The notes under the pieces are model-generated. The model saw only the letters and a program-made list of their open reading frames with translations. It had not been told where the DNA came from and did not search any database. A stretch of DNA of 64,000 nt from Chitinophagaceae bacterium (GTDB taxonomy: Bacteria; Bacteroidota; Bacteroidia; Chitinophagales; Chitinophagaceae): the NCBI GenBank assembly GCA_016713085.1, contig JADJPV010000002.1:930001-994000 (forward strand), given 5' to 3'. Every line of letters begins with the position of its first letter. Within the stretch, counting starts at the first letter, position 1. The translations under genes and the position numbers were made by a program. Shown here in pieces: positions 25,571 through 34,734 of the stretch.

Positions 25571-26597
25571 ACTTATATTGAAAGAAAATCTCTGTTGCCC
25601 CATATCCATATTGCGGATGATACTGGTTCACAAAAGATTTTACTTCCGCTTTTAACCGCAGTGCGTCGTGTATCTCATCTCTTAATCTTCCTTCACCCAC
25701 ACCATGAATAATGGTTAAAGAAGGTTGAAAATGAAGGATGGCCAGTTCATAATATTTTTCAAATTCTTTTAACTGGGCAGTGAGTATTTCAAAATTGCTG
25801 AGATGTTTCCAGTCGTGAATGATCTTTTCAATATGCAGATCAACTACAGTTCTGGCTGGTGGTATATGCTGTCTTGCTTTTCCCGCATCATAGATTTTAT
25901 AACCTGCAGCAGTTAATTTATCTATATCAACTTTGTCAACAATCACCCTGTCAGGATAGGTTTCCATCAGCTGGTAGGTAAAACTGGCTTCATTTTTCTT
26001 CAGCATTTCTTCAATGCGTTGAAACAATTGTTTTGCTTTCAGTTTTAAAGATGCTTCAAAATGTTCGGCTTTCTTTTTTTCGGGCTGGGCTAAACTGAAT
26101 TCAAAATCAAAACGTGGCGAATCATTCATCTTTTCAAAATCCACATCATGAATATAAAAGTCATTGTAAGGAAGAATTTCATTCTTCAGATTGAATTCAC
26201 TGTCGCCTGTATAACGCAGATGGTAATCGAATTGAAAAGCTGTATCAGTGTTGTTCACTAAATAAATGCGGAAGTATTCCACCACATCATCATCAAAAAT
26301 ATCTTTATCGAATACCGGTAAAAATGAAATCCAGATCCCCTCTCCCACTTTATAGTCCTTAATGGCAGAACCTTTTTCTTTCTTTACATTGTCGATATAC
26401 TTTTTCTGCGGCTTGGGAAGCTCTTTCCTCTTTTCTGTAAACTGTTTGAAATAGGGAAACTCAATCTGATCAATATAAACGGGGAACTGAACACCGTCTA
26501 CTTCAACACTCACCATTTTCTTATCTATAATATCAACCACTTCACCTTCTTCATTGGAATGGATCAATAAAACCTTATCACCTACCTGGAACTTCAT
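25569..26597 (-). CDS. DUF2027 domain protein with C-terminal Smr domain (MutS2-like)
   Basis: A 342-residue protein. The N-terminal KOW/SH3-like segment (MKFQVGDKVLLIHSNEEGEVV) and the middle strand-rich region are DUF2027. The C-terminus is a Smr nuclease domain, with TVVDLHIEKIIHDW carrying the DLHxE-type motif and LTIIHGVGEGRLRDEIHDAL carrying the HGxGxG motif. Smr domains nick DNA or RNA; in Bacteroidota this two-domain form is often annotated DNA mismatch repair protein MutS-like, though it lacks MutS ATPase parts. Its promoter is at 26615-26622. Confidence 0.88.
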   Translation of the reverse strand: MKFQVGDKVLLIHSNEEGEVVDIIDKKMVSVEVDGVQFPVYIDQIEFPYFKQFTEKRKELPKPQKKYIDNVKKEKGSAIKDYKVGEGIWISFLPVFDKDIFDDDVVEYFRIYLVNNTDTAFQFDYHLRYTGDSEFNLKNEILPYNDFYIHDVDFEKMNDSPRFDFEFSLAQPEKKKAEHFEASLKLKAKQLFQRIEEMLKKNEASFTYQLMETYPDRVIVDKVDIDKLTAAGYKIYDAGKARQHIPPARTVVDLHIEKIIHDWKHLSNFEILTAQLKEFEKYYELAILHFQPSLTIIHGVGEGRLRDEIHDALRLKAEVKSFVNQYHPQYGYGATEIFFQYK

Positions 26598-26614
26598 ATT
26601 CGTTATTTATACTG

Positions 26615-26622
26615 CAAAAATA
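26615..26622 (-). promoter_or_regulatory. Bacteroidota -7 element (TATTTTTG) for the DUF2027-Smr gene
   Basis: TATTTTTG on the minus strand ends 17 bp before the ATG at 26597. Confidence 0.45.
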
Positions 26623-26707
26623 ACCCCGGCAAACAAGATCTGATCAATCAATCTCTGTCATCACTCAGAATTTGCTCCCGGGGTTGTCAAACACCACACA
26701 CTGTACT

Positions 26708-27175
26708 CTATCCCCACTTATGTTTATGAGGCTTCTCATCATTGTGGGTTTTCATCCATTCGTCCACGCTGATGGGGCCGCTGCCTTCAACAGTAAAGAA
26801 TACAAGGAGGATTAATATCAAAACAGAGAACCATAATTCAGATTGGGCCTGGAACAGTCCCCCGGCAATGTTTACAAAAATGATTGCACCCAGCAGAATG
26901 GGAATTTGTATGATACAGGCAAACCGGGTGAGTAAACCGCAAATGATCAAAGCGCCGCCAATAAGGTGTGCAAAAACCACGTAGTGTGAAGCAAAGCTGA
27001 CGGAGAAAGTGTTAATGATAGCTGCTTTACCGATTGTGTTGGTCAGCTCCGTCATGTTGTTGATGTATTGAAATCCTTTCATGACGAGTACAAGACCCAG
27101 CGTAATACGAATAAAGTCAATCCATTTGGGGTGATGGGCATCTCCCCATTTTTCAATGCGTTGTACGAGATTCAT
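26708..27175 (-). CDS. DoxX family membrane protein
   Basis: A 155-residue protein with four membrane spans. It shows the DoxX pattern: WIDFIRITLGLVLVMKGFQYI, HYVVFAHLIGGALIICGLLTRFACIIQIPILL and WFSVLILILLVFFTVEGSGPISVDEW. DoxX proteins are linked to thiosulfate:quinone or redox-stress functions in some organisms, but most bacterial members are uncharacterised. The C-terminus is His/Lys-rich (KPHKHKW). It is leftward and about 95 bp from mgsA. Confidence 0.85.
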   Translation of the reverse strand: MNLVQRIEKWGDAHHPKWIDFIRITLGLVLVMKGFQYINNMTELTNTIGKAAIINTFSVSFASHYVVFAHLIGGALIICGLLTRFACIIQIPILLGAIIFVNIAGGLFQAQSELWFSVLILILLVFFTVEGSGPISVDEWMKTHNDEKPHKHKWG

Positions 27176-27269
27176 AATGGCAAATTTTTATGTGAAAGAA
27201 GCTATGTAAAAGTTACAACCCTTTTACAGCTTTTCCAAGTAAATTTTTGCACCGGATGCCCGTAAATGT

Positions 27270-27722
27270 TTACTTAATCTTCCGTTTCAGGTAGGCAGCA
27301 TAATCTTCCTGTGCAGCAGTATATTCCTGAACAATGAGTGGTGAAGTAAAAATAAAATCGGCTGTTGCCCTGTCGCAGGCAGTGGGAATATTCCAGGTTA
27401 CTGCTAATCGGAGCAATGCTTTTACATCGGGATCATGTGGTTGTGCTTCCATGGGATCCCAGAAAAAAATCAATACATCAATCTTTCCTTCTGCTATCAA
27501 TGCCCCTACCTGCTGATCGCCACCAAGCGGTCCGCTTAAAAATTTTGTTACATGCTGGTCCAATTTATCTTCGAGCATTTTACCAGTAGTGCCGGTTGCA
27601 AAAAGCTGATGTTTGGCTAATGCTGTACGGTTGTAATATGCCCAGTCAATTAAATCAGTTTTCCTGTTGTCATGTGCTACTAATGCAATTCTCTTTCTGG
27701 CTGACATTTTCCTTGTTGTCAT
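27270..27722 (-). CDS. mgsA: Methylglyoxal synthase
   Basis: MgsA converts dihydroxyacetone phosphate to methylglyoxal and phosphate, a glycolytic bypass. Motifs: RIALVAHDNRKTDLIDWA, LFATGTTGKML, LSGPLGGDQQVGALI with the catalytic Asp, and WDPMEAQPHDPDVKALLRLA. The 150-residue length is normal. The start at 27722 follows a MITE-like palindrome (27744-27844) that occupies the expected promoter region, so the element may influence its expression. Confidence 0.93.
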   Translation of the reverse strand: MTTRKMSARKRIALVAHDNRKTDLIDWAYYNRTALAKHQLFATGTTGKMLEDKLDQHVTKFLSGPLGGDQQVGALIAEGKIDVLIFFWDPMEAQPHDPDVKALLRLAVTWNIPTACDRATADFIFTSPLIVQEYTAAQEDYAAYLKRKIK

Positions 27723-27743
27723 AAGAAGTATATTTTTAATGCC

Positions 27744-27844
27744 AATGCCGTTTAGTTAAGGGGTTGGTGAGGACACCAACCCCGGCGGTCAGCCGTGGCG
27801 GGTGTCCTCACCCGCCACTTGAAATCTCTTAACTAAACGGCATT
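27744..27844. mobile_element. 101-bp MITE-like element with perfect 17-bp terminal inverted repeats
   Basis: AATGCCGTTTAGTTAAG at 27744-27760 is perfectly inverted at 27828-27844. Inside are two hairpins, GGGTTGGTGAGGACACCAACCC and GGCGGGTGTCCTCACCCGCC. It has no coding capacity. An element with related internal hairpins but no visible TIRs lies at 45373-45427. Confidence 0.75.
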
Positions 27845-27876
27845 GTATTTTAGGCAGATAATTTCCGCAAAAGTAA

Positions 27877-29628
27877 TTACTGTGGAGTTGCCAGCTTACT
27901 CTTTTTATAGCCGTATAAAAAATAAACAATCAAACCTAATGCTAACCATCCAAGAAACCAGGCCCAGTTGTTTTTTGTCATACCGGTTAACAGGTATAAA
28001 CAGGTGCTTAAGCCCATCAGCGGAATCAACGAATATTTTTTTATGAACGATATAACAGCAAGAATAACACAGAGGCCCCAGAAGATGATCAAAGTAATTT
28101 GAGGTGTTGCTGCATCCATGAAGGATATTTTACCTGAAGTATAATCTGCATTTGAACTGAAATCAAAATTCAGCAGGTTCTGCCAGTAACCTTTTACATA
28201 AATACCCAGTAGTGCGATAGCTATAAGAATAATTACCGGGAATATAAACTGCCCATTGATGTAAGGCAGATGAAATTTCCCTTCCATCTTTTCCTTTCTT
28301 GGAATGAGTAATACACCACCGCAAACAAGTACGAATGCAAACAGCGTTGCAATACTGGTAAAGTCGAGTACAAATGTTTTATCAGTAAATAATATGGGAA
28401 TACCAACAACAAAACCTGTGATGATGGTTGCAAAAGATGGCGTTTTGAATTTGGGATGTATTTTCTGAAACACAGGAGGAAGTAAACCATCACGGCTCAT
28501 ACTCATCCAGATGCGGGGCTGCCCCATTTGAAATACAAGCAACACACTTGTCATGGCAATTACTGCACTGATGGCAACAAGGATCTGCATCCATCCTACA
28601 TTAAGGTTTTGTTTTTCAAAGATGAATGCAAGCGGATCGCCCACTCCCTGGAAATTTCTGTAATTCACAGCGCCTGATAAAACAAGCGTCAGCAAAATAT
28701 AAACAACGGTACAGATCACCAGCGAATACATCATTCCTCTTGGTAAATCACGTTGTGGGTTTTTGCTTTCTTCAGCCAAAACACTTACTGCATCAAAACC
28801 GATATAGGCAAAGAACACTCCACTTACTGCTGCCATTACACCACTGAAGCCATTCGGCATAAAGTTGTTTACACCTGCATCATCAGCCGGCATCCAGTTA
28901 GGAGTTAATCCATTTGCAAAAACAAGATAACCACCAACAAGAATCACCAGTGCAACAACAGCCATTTTTAAAATCACCATTACGTTGCTGAAATTGCGGC
29001 TTTCTTTTATACCACGATAAACAAGATAAGAGATTAATAAATTGATAACTAATGCCGGTACATCCACTATAAAACGAAGACCAGCAATAACCGGGGCATT
29101 GTTCCATGCGCTTATTACTTCAGCATTTGTACTGCCGCTGGTAATACCATCTTTCGCTTCCATATAACTGGTGCTGAGCCAGGCAGGAATATCAACACCC
29201 AATTTTGTAAGGAAGGAAGTAAAGTAATCGCTCCAGCTGAATGCTACATAAATATTGCCGATTGAATATTCCATGATCAATGCCCAGCCGATGATCCATG
29301 CAAACAATTCACCAAAGCTGGCATAGGCATAAGTATAAGCGCTGCCTGCAACGGGGATGCGGCTTGCAAATTCAGAATAACAAAAAGCAGTAAAGCCACA
29401 GGCAATGGCAGTAATGATAAACAGCAGCACAACTCCCGGACCACCGTTAAACACGGCACCACCCAAACTGCTGAAACTTCCTGCACCTAAGATGGCTGCA
29501 ATACCAAAGAAAGTTAAATCACGAACGGTAAGAACCCGGTGTAATCCACCTCCTCCACCATGAGCATCATCGCTCCCTTCAGCTAAAATGGATGAAATCT
29601 TTTTTGTGCGAAACAAACTATTACTCAT
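27877..29628 (-). CDS. APC superfamily amino acid permease
   Basis: A 583-residue transporter from ATG 29628 (MSNSLFRTKKISSI); the in-frame start at 29697 would add an unlikely hydrophobic leader. It has about 12-14 spans with the APC consensus FGIAAILGAGSFSSLGGAVFNGGPGVVL in helix 1, SEFASRIPVAGSAYTYAYASFGELFAWIIGW, and FFAYIGFDAVSVLAEESKNPQRDLPRGM in the helix 6-7 region. This arrangement resembles the cationic amino acid transporter subgroup. The substrate is inferred only at family level. Confidence 0.88.
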   Translation of the reverse strand: MSNSLFRTKKISSILAEGSDDAHGGGGGLHRVLTVRDLTFFGIAAILGAGSFSSLGGAVFNGGPGVVLLFIITAIACGFTAFCYSEFASRIPVAGSAYTYAYASFGELFAWIIGWALIMEYSIGNIYVAFSWSDYFTSFLTKLGVDIPAWLSTSYMEAKDGITSGSTNAEVISAWNNAPVIAGLRFIVDVPALVINLLISYLVYRGIKESRNFSNVMVILKMAVVALVILVGGYLVFANGLTPNWMPADDAGVNNFMPNGFSGVMAAVSGVFFAYIGFDAVSVLAEESKNPQRDLPRGMMYSLVICTVVYILLTLVLSGAVNYRNFQGVGDPLAFIFEKQNLNVGWMQILVAISAVIAMTSVLLVFQMGQPRIWMSMSRDGLLPPVFQKIHPKFKTPSFATIITGFVVGIPILFTDKTFVLDFTSIATLFAFVLVCGGVLLIPRKEKMEGKFHLPYINGQFIFPVIILIAIALLGIYVKGYWQNLLNFDFSSNADYTSGKISFMDAATPQITLIIFWGLCVILAVISFIKKYSLIPLMGLSTCLYLLTGMTKNNWAWFLGWLALGLIVYFLYGYKKSKLATPQ

Positions 29629-29716
29629 AACGGTTGGTTTTGGAAACGTCAAAATAGCGAAAAATAATGAAATAGAAACAGATACAGTCAGCTGCAATTA
29701 TGATTGTTGTCCTGCA

Positions 29717-30682
29717 TCAATATTCCCTCTGTACCAAAAAACGGGCAAGCTCTTTCAGCGGCTCCTTACGTTTACTCATCACCGCAATTTCTTCCAGGTG
29801 TGTCATGGCTTTTTCGAGGTATTCATTTTTTAACTGTAAGGCCCATTCGTCTACTCCGGCAGATTTGAAAATGGATAATACATTTTCTACTTTATCAGCA
29901 GGATTCGTTTGCATCAACTCTTGCAGCTGCTCTTTTTGTGCTGCAGATGCTGACTGCATTGCATGGATCATCAGGAATGTTTTTTTATTAGCGATGATAT
30001 CACCTCCCACCTGTTTACCAAATTTAGCAGGGTCACCAAATGCATCTAAGTAATCATCCTGGATCTGAAATGCAATGCCGAGGTTTTTACCAAATTCATA
30101 CAAATGATCCTGGTTGCCTGCTGTTGCACCACCCATGATGGAACCGATTTTTAAACTGCCTGCTAATAAAACAGAAGTCTTCAGTGTAATCATATGCAGG
30201 TATTCATCCATACTCACCGATTGTCTTTGTTCAAAATCCATATCGAGTTGCTGACCTTCACAAACTTCATTGGCTGTTTTATTATAAAGAGTAAGTACCT
30301 TTTGCAGGTACTCCATTTTCATGTTGCTTAAGTACTCATATCCATGTACGAGCATTACATCTCCTGCAAGCAAGGCTGTTGAATCGCCAAATTTTGCATG
30401 AACTGTTGGCATTCCCCTGCGCAGCGGAGCTTTGTCCATAATATCATCATGAATCAAACTGAAATTGTGAAATAATTCAATCGCTGTGGCTGCATGAAAG
30501 CTGTCGGGTTTAATTACATCAAACAATTCATTGCCCATCAAAACACAAACAGGCCTGATCCGTTTACCGCCTAATTGTAAAATATACTGGGCAGAATCAT
30601 AGAGGGTTGATGGCTCTTTTGGAAAATGCCTGACATTGAATTGCTCTTCAAATTGTTTTAATAGCTCTTGAAATGAATGCAT
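29717..30682 (-). CDS. Polyprenyl (probably farnesyl/geranylgeranyl) diphosphate synthase
   Basis: A 321-residue trans-prenyltransferase that elongates isoprenoid diphosphates. First Asp-rich motif: LIHDDIMDKAPLRRG; second: AFQIQDDYLDAFGDP; also LGGKRIRPVCVLMGNEL and EGQQLDMDFE. The DDxxD first motif with small residues before it suggests a C15-C20 product, which I infer. It is separated from rnr by three tandem repeat units. Confidence 0.9.
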   Translation of the reverse strand: MHSFQELLKQFEEQFNVRHFPKEPSTLYDSAQYILQLGGKRIRPVCVLMGNELFDVIKPDSFHAATAIELFHNFSLIHDDIMDKAPLRRGMPTVHAKFGDSTALLAGDVMLVHGYEYLSNMKMEYLQKVLTLYNKTANEVCEGQQLDMDFEQRQSVSMDEYLHMITLKTSVLLAGSLKIGSIMGGATAGNQDHLYEFGKNLGIAFQIQDDYLDAFGDPAKFGKQVGGDIIANKKTFLMIHAMQSASAAQKEQLQELMQTNPADKVENVLSIFKSAGVDEWALQLKNEYLEKAMTHLEEIAVMSKRKEPLKELARFLVQREY

Positions 30683-30689
30683 GGTTAGA

Positions 30690-30990
30690 TTTTTTGGCTA
30701 AGAGGTCAAAGGAGTGAAAAGAGTGAAAAGAGTGAAGGAGAAATACAAACTCATTTCTATCGCTTTTTCTCTTTTGAATTTCAAGCTTGACATATTTTAT
30801 TTTTTGGCTAAGAGTTCAAAGGAGTGTAAAGAGTAAAGGAGAAATACAAACTCCATTCTATCTCTTTTTCTCTTTTGAGCTTTCAGCTTGACATATTTTA
30901 TTTTTTAGGCTAAGAGATCAAAGGAGTGTAAAGAGTAAAGGAGAAATGCAAACCTCCTTCTAACTCTTTTTCCTCTTTCAAACTCTTAGC
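30690..30990. repeat. Three tandem units (about 110 and 102 bp) between the prenyl synthase and rnr
   Basis: Each unit begins TTTTTGGCTAAGAG or TTTTTAGGCTAAGAG, continues with a purine-rich run (CAAAGGAGTGTAAAGAG), and ends in a pyrimidine-rich run (CTTTTTCTCTTTTGA) that can pair back with it. Two units are followed by GCTTGACATATTTTATT. The third unit runs into the rnr stop codon. The gene-free stretch 30683-30993 is entirely this repeat. Confidence 0.8.
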
Positions 30991-30993
30991 TCC

Positions 30994-33093
30994 TTATTTA
31001 GCTTTTCTTCTCTTTTCACCAAAATTTCTCGGACTGCTGCTCCTCTTCTTATCCTTTGAATGCTGCGGTCTTTCCTTCAGCACTTTCCGTTCAGTTGATT
31101 CAAGATGCCCCAGCACCAGTTCATAATCCAGCTGACGTTTGTCCAGATTTGCAGCCACCACTTTTATCGTCACCTTATCTCCCATTCTGAATGCTTTACC
31201 GCTTCGTTTTCCAACCAGGCAGTAATCCTCTTCTATATGCCTGAAATCATCAAAATCACTCATGGAAAATAAACTAACAAGTCCCTCGCATTTATGTTCA
31301 ACAGTTTCTACCCAAAATCCAAAAGAAGCTACGCCACTAACAACACCGGGGAACTCTTCACCAAGAAACTGACTCATATATTCCACCTGTTTGTATTTAT
31401 TGGCTGCACGTTCGCTTTCCATGGCTGCCCGTTCCCGTTCACTGCAATGCTTGCATTTGGCCTCCATCTTCTTATCGATCTGCGGTTCTTTGTCTAAGCA
31501 TTGCTGCAATACACGGTGAACGATTACATCAGGATAACGGCGGATAGGTGAAGTGAAATGACAGTAATGTTCAAAGCCTAATCCATAGTGACCGATATTT
31601 TCAGCTGTATAAATTGCCTTGGCCATTGTACGGATACCTAAAGTTTCCAATACATGCTGTTCAGGTTTACCATTCACATCTTTCAGCATCTGGTTAAATG
31701 ATACAGCAATTTTTTCCGGTGAAGTGATATCGAAAGTATGTCCGTACTTCCTGGCGAAAGCCATAAACGGAGCAAGCTTTGCTTCATCTGGTGTATCATG
31801 AATACGGTACGGGAATGGCACCGGTTTATCCTTCACTTTTATTTTACCGATATATTCAGCCACATGTTTATTGGCCAGCAGCATAAACTCTTCAATCAAC
31901 TGGTGAGCTTCCTTACTTTCTTTAATGGTAATGCCAATGGGTTTTTTATTTTCATCTAACACAAACCGAACTTCCTGTGAAGAGAAGTTGATGGCACCAC
32001 GTTTAAACCGATCCTTCCTCATCTTCTGCGCCAGTGTATTCAGCAGCAGAATTTCTTCCCCATAAATTCCTTTACCAGCTTCAATGATTTCCTGTACTTC
32101 TTCATAACTGAAGCGGTGATCAGAATGAATCATTGTTCTTCCCAGCCACACATCTTTTACTTCTGCTTTTGAATTGATTTGAAATACAGCTGAGAATGTA
32201 TACTTATCTTCTTTCGGACGTAAGGAGCACAATTCATTGGAGATCCGTTCCGGTAACATTGGTAAAACCCTGTCGGGCAGATAAACTGATGTTGCCCTGC
32301 TGTATGCTTCATCATCCAACGCTGTTGCAGGCTCTACATAATAACTCACATCTGCAATGTGTACACCTATCTCGTATAAATCATCTTTAATTTTTTTGAT
32401 TGATAAGGCATCATCAAAATCTTTTGCATCAACAGGGTCAATCGTAAAGGTTAATATATTACGAAAATCCCTGCGCTTCTTTGCTTCTGCTTCACTTACT
32501 CCTTCGGGAAAACGTTCTGACTGTTCAAGCACTTCATCATCAAAACTCAATGTAAAACCAGCCTGCAGTAAAATCTGTTTCATGGCTGCATCGTTTGAAT
32601 CTTCCTGCTTCACCAGTTCTATTACTTCACCTTCTGGTACACGTTTGTTTTTATCCCATGCCAGTAAACGAACCACCGCTTTATCGCCATGCCTTGCACC
32701 GTTCAGTTTATCTGCCTGGATATATAAATCAGGCATCGGCCGGTCGGTTGAAGGAATAAAAAATACATGATTCTTCTGTATACTGATATGCCCGATAAAT
32801 TCTGTCTGCTTCCGTTCAATGATCTTTGTGATTCTTCCTTCTGTTCTGCCTGCATTACTTTGCTTGCTTACTTCCACTTCCACTTTATCGCCATGCAATG
32901 CAGTACTGAAATGCTGCGGACGTACAATGATATCTTTCTCCATGTCGGTTACCGTTACATAACCCATTCCGCTGCGGGTAATTTCAATTGTTCCGCTGTA
33001 AGTGCCTGAAGCCTGTTTTCTTTTTTGTTTGCCCTCTGCATTTTTTGCATGAGAGGATTTATGTTCTTCTTTATTAATTTTTTTCTTTTTCAT
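30994..33093 (-). CDS. rnr: Ribonuclease R
   Basis: A 3'-5' exoribonuclease of 699 residues. Order seen: Lys-rich N-terminus, cold-shock/OB segments (YSGTIEITRSGMGYVTV; LHGDKVEVEV), and the RNB catalytic domain with FTIDPVDAKDFDDALSI carrying the metal-binding Asp cluster and HYCHFTSPIRRYPDVIVHR. An S1 domain follows (EEFPGVVSGVASFGFWVETV), then a basic tail. Its ATG overlaps the lpxK stop as ATGA, so it is the last gene of the leftward operon that starts at about 36142. Confidence 0.95.
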   Translation of the reverse strand: MKKKKINKEEHKSSHAKNAEGKQKRKQASGTYSGTIEITRSGMGYVTVTDMEKDIIVRPQHFSTALHGDKVEVEVSKQSNAGRTEGRITKIIERKQTEFIGHISIQKNHVFFIPSTDRPMPDLYIQADKLNGARHGDKAVVRLLAWDKNKRVPEGEVIELVKQEDSNDAAMKQILLQAGFTLSFDDEVLEQSERFPEGVSEAEAKKRRDFRNILTFTIDPVDAKDFDDALSIKKIKDDLYEIGVHIADVSYYVEPATALDDEAYSRATSVYLPDRVLPMLPERISNELCSLRPKEDKYTFSAVFQINSKAEVKDVWLGRTMIHSDHRFSYEEVQEIIEAGKGIYGEEILLLNTLAQKMRKDRFKRGAINFSSQEVRFVLDENKKPIGITIKESKEAHQLIEEFMLLANKHVAEYIGKIKVKDKPVPFPYRIHDTPDEAKLAPFMAFARKYGHTFDITSPEKIAVSFNQMLKDVNGKPEQHVLETLGIRTMAKAIYTAENIGHYGLGFEHYCHFTSPIRRYPDVIVHRVLQQCLDKEPQIDKKMEAKCKHCSERERAAMESERAANKYKQVEYMSQFLGEEFPGVVSGVASFGFWVETVEHKCEGLVSLFSMSDFDDFRHIEEDYCLVGKRSGKAFRMGDKVTIKVVAANLDKRQLDYELVLGHLESTERKVLKERPQHSKDKKRSSSPRNFGEKRRKAK

Positions 33094-34175
33094 ATTTCTT
33101 TTTTGTTTGAGAAGTTGCTGATAAAACCGGTGATGGTTTTTTTCAACTGTTCTTCTTCGTTAAACAAAATACGATGCTGTATGGGTAAAACATAGAGTGG
33201 AAGATCTTCCAGTTCTTCCCTGAATTTTACCAGTCTTACTGCATCCTTTTCTGTTGTGATGATAACTTTATACTCATTATCCATTTTGCTGAAACGTTTC
33301 CTGATCTCTTTCAGATCATCAATGCTGAACACATAATGATCGCTGTAGGAAAGCTTTTCATATGTGTACGAATTATCCAGCACATAATTCTTCAGGGGTT
33401 CAATATTGGCAATACCTGTTACCAGCAGTACTTCTAATTTTTTATGCAGGTAGTATTCCTGGCCGGGATGAAGTATGTGATACGGAATTCCATATTCAAT
33501 AGTGGAAAAGAAAACCTGCTGATGCTCCAATGGTTTTATTTCAGCAATGATTTCTTTCTTTTCTTCTTCACCAAGGTTGGGAATACATTTGGTTACAATG
33601 ATGATCTCTGCCCGTTTGTAACTGCGTCGCTCATCACGCAGATCACCGGTAGGCAAAAAGAAATCTCTTGTAAACAGGTTGCTGTAGTCCGTTAGTATAA
33701 TATTCAATCCTGCCTTGACTGCCCTGTGCTGAAATCCATCATCGAGAATGATCACCTGTGTTTTCGGACGATCATGTAACAACTGTGGTATTGCTTCCAG
33801 CCTTTCTTCACCAACTGCCACAGCCACATCCGGAAACTTCAAATGAAACTGCATGGGTTCATCACCTATTTCCAGTGCTGATGAACTTTCATCAGCCAGT
33901 GCATATCCCTTTGTTTTACGTTTATATCCCCTGCTTAATGTGGCAGTTTCACAATAATCTTTCAATAAACGCAGCAGGTATTCAACCATGGGCGATTTAC
34001 CTGTGCCACCCACACTTAAATTGCCCACACAAATAATGGGCAGGTTAACGGAAGTTGATTTGAGAATATCCTTATCGTACAATTTATTCCGCAGCCATAT
34101 AGCGGCCCCATACAGCAAAGCAAACGGCAAGAGTAAAAAACGAATGGATTGAAATGTGAGATTAGCCAAATTCAT
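33090..34175 (-). CDS. lpxK: Tetraacyldisaccharide 4'-kinase
   Basis: LpxK phosphorylates the 4' position of the lipid A precursor at the inner membrane. Seen: an N-terminal membrane anchor (IRFLLLPFALLYGAAIWL), the P-loop-like VGNLSVGGTGKSPMVEYLL, DEPMQF, and VIILDDGFQHRAVKAGLNIILTD. The length (361) is normal for Bacteroidota. It overlaps the formyl-THF cyclo-ligase gene by 14 nt and rnr by 4 nt, so the genes are tightly coupled. Confidence 0.95.
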   Translation of the reverse strand: MNLANLTFQSIRFLLLPFALLYGAAIWLRNKLYDKDILKSTSVNLPIICVGNLSVGGTGKSPMVEYLLRLLKDYCETATLSRGYKRKTKGYALADESSSALEIGDEPMQFHLKFPDVAVAVGEERLEAIPQLLHDRPKTQVIILDDGFQHRAVKAGLNIILTDYSNLFTRDFFLPTGDLRDERRSYKRAEIIIVTKCIPNLGEEEKKEIIAEIKPLEHQQVFFSTIEYGIPYHILHPGQEYYLHKKLEVLLVTGIANIEPLKNYVLDNSYTYEKLSYSDHYVFSIDDLKEIRKRFSKMDNEYKVIITTEKDAVRLVKFREELEDLPLYVLPIQHRILFNEEEQLKKTITGFISNFSNKKEI

Positions 34176-34734
34176 AAATGCGCTGCGGCGTAATGCAATA
34201 GTTTAAAGGTATGTCAAATTGTTCACTGTCGCTGATGCGGTCGATGGCATCAAAATAGCTCAGTCCTACTTTAATGGCATCGGGGCGGCATTTCGTTAAG
34301 AACTTATCATAAAATCCTTTGCCATAACCAACCCTGTTACCTGTTTCATCAAACGCAAGTAAGGGAACAAAGATCAGATCAATTTCTGATTCACTTACAA
34401 GGTTTCCATTTACCGGTTCATGAATGCCCCACTCGTTCTTCATCACATCCACCAGCTCATTGTATTCAATATGCAGCAGTTCATTTTTTTCATGATCCAT
34501 TTTCGGAATCACAATTTTCAGTTCAGGATTTCTGAATTCGAGATAATGCAGTAAATGATCGGTTTCTATTTCGTTATTTTCTTTAATGGCTAAGTAGGTA
34601 TGCACATAAAACAGGTCGGGCAACGGCAGTTGCTGAAAGTGAATGAGAATCAGATCATCAAAACGGTTTTTATCTCCCACAGTAAGGCCTGAACGCTTTT
34701 CTTTAAAATACTTTCTTGCCTCCTTCTTCGTCAT
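34162..34734 (-). CDS. 5-formyltetrahydrofolate cyclo-ligase
   Basis: A 190-residue MTHFS-family enzyme that converts 5-formyl-THF to methenyl-THF with ATP. Motifs: N-terminal KKEARKYFKEKR, the central WGIHEP, and DLIFVPLLAFDETGNRVGYGKGFYDKFL carrying the Gly-rich nucleotide/folate site. Its start overlaps the rsmD stop by 4 nt (ATGA) and its end overlaps lpxK. Confidence 0.92.
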   Translation of the reverse strand: MTKKEARKYFKEKRSGLTVGDKNRFDDLILIHFQQLPLPDLFYVHTYLAIKENNEIETDHLLHYLEFRNPELKIVIPKMDHEKNELLHIEYNELVDVMKNEWGIHEPVNGNLVSESEIDLIFVPLLAFDETGNRVGYGKGFYDKFLTKCRPDAIKVGLSYFDAIDRISDSEQFDIPLNYCITPQRIYEFG

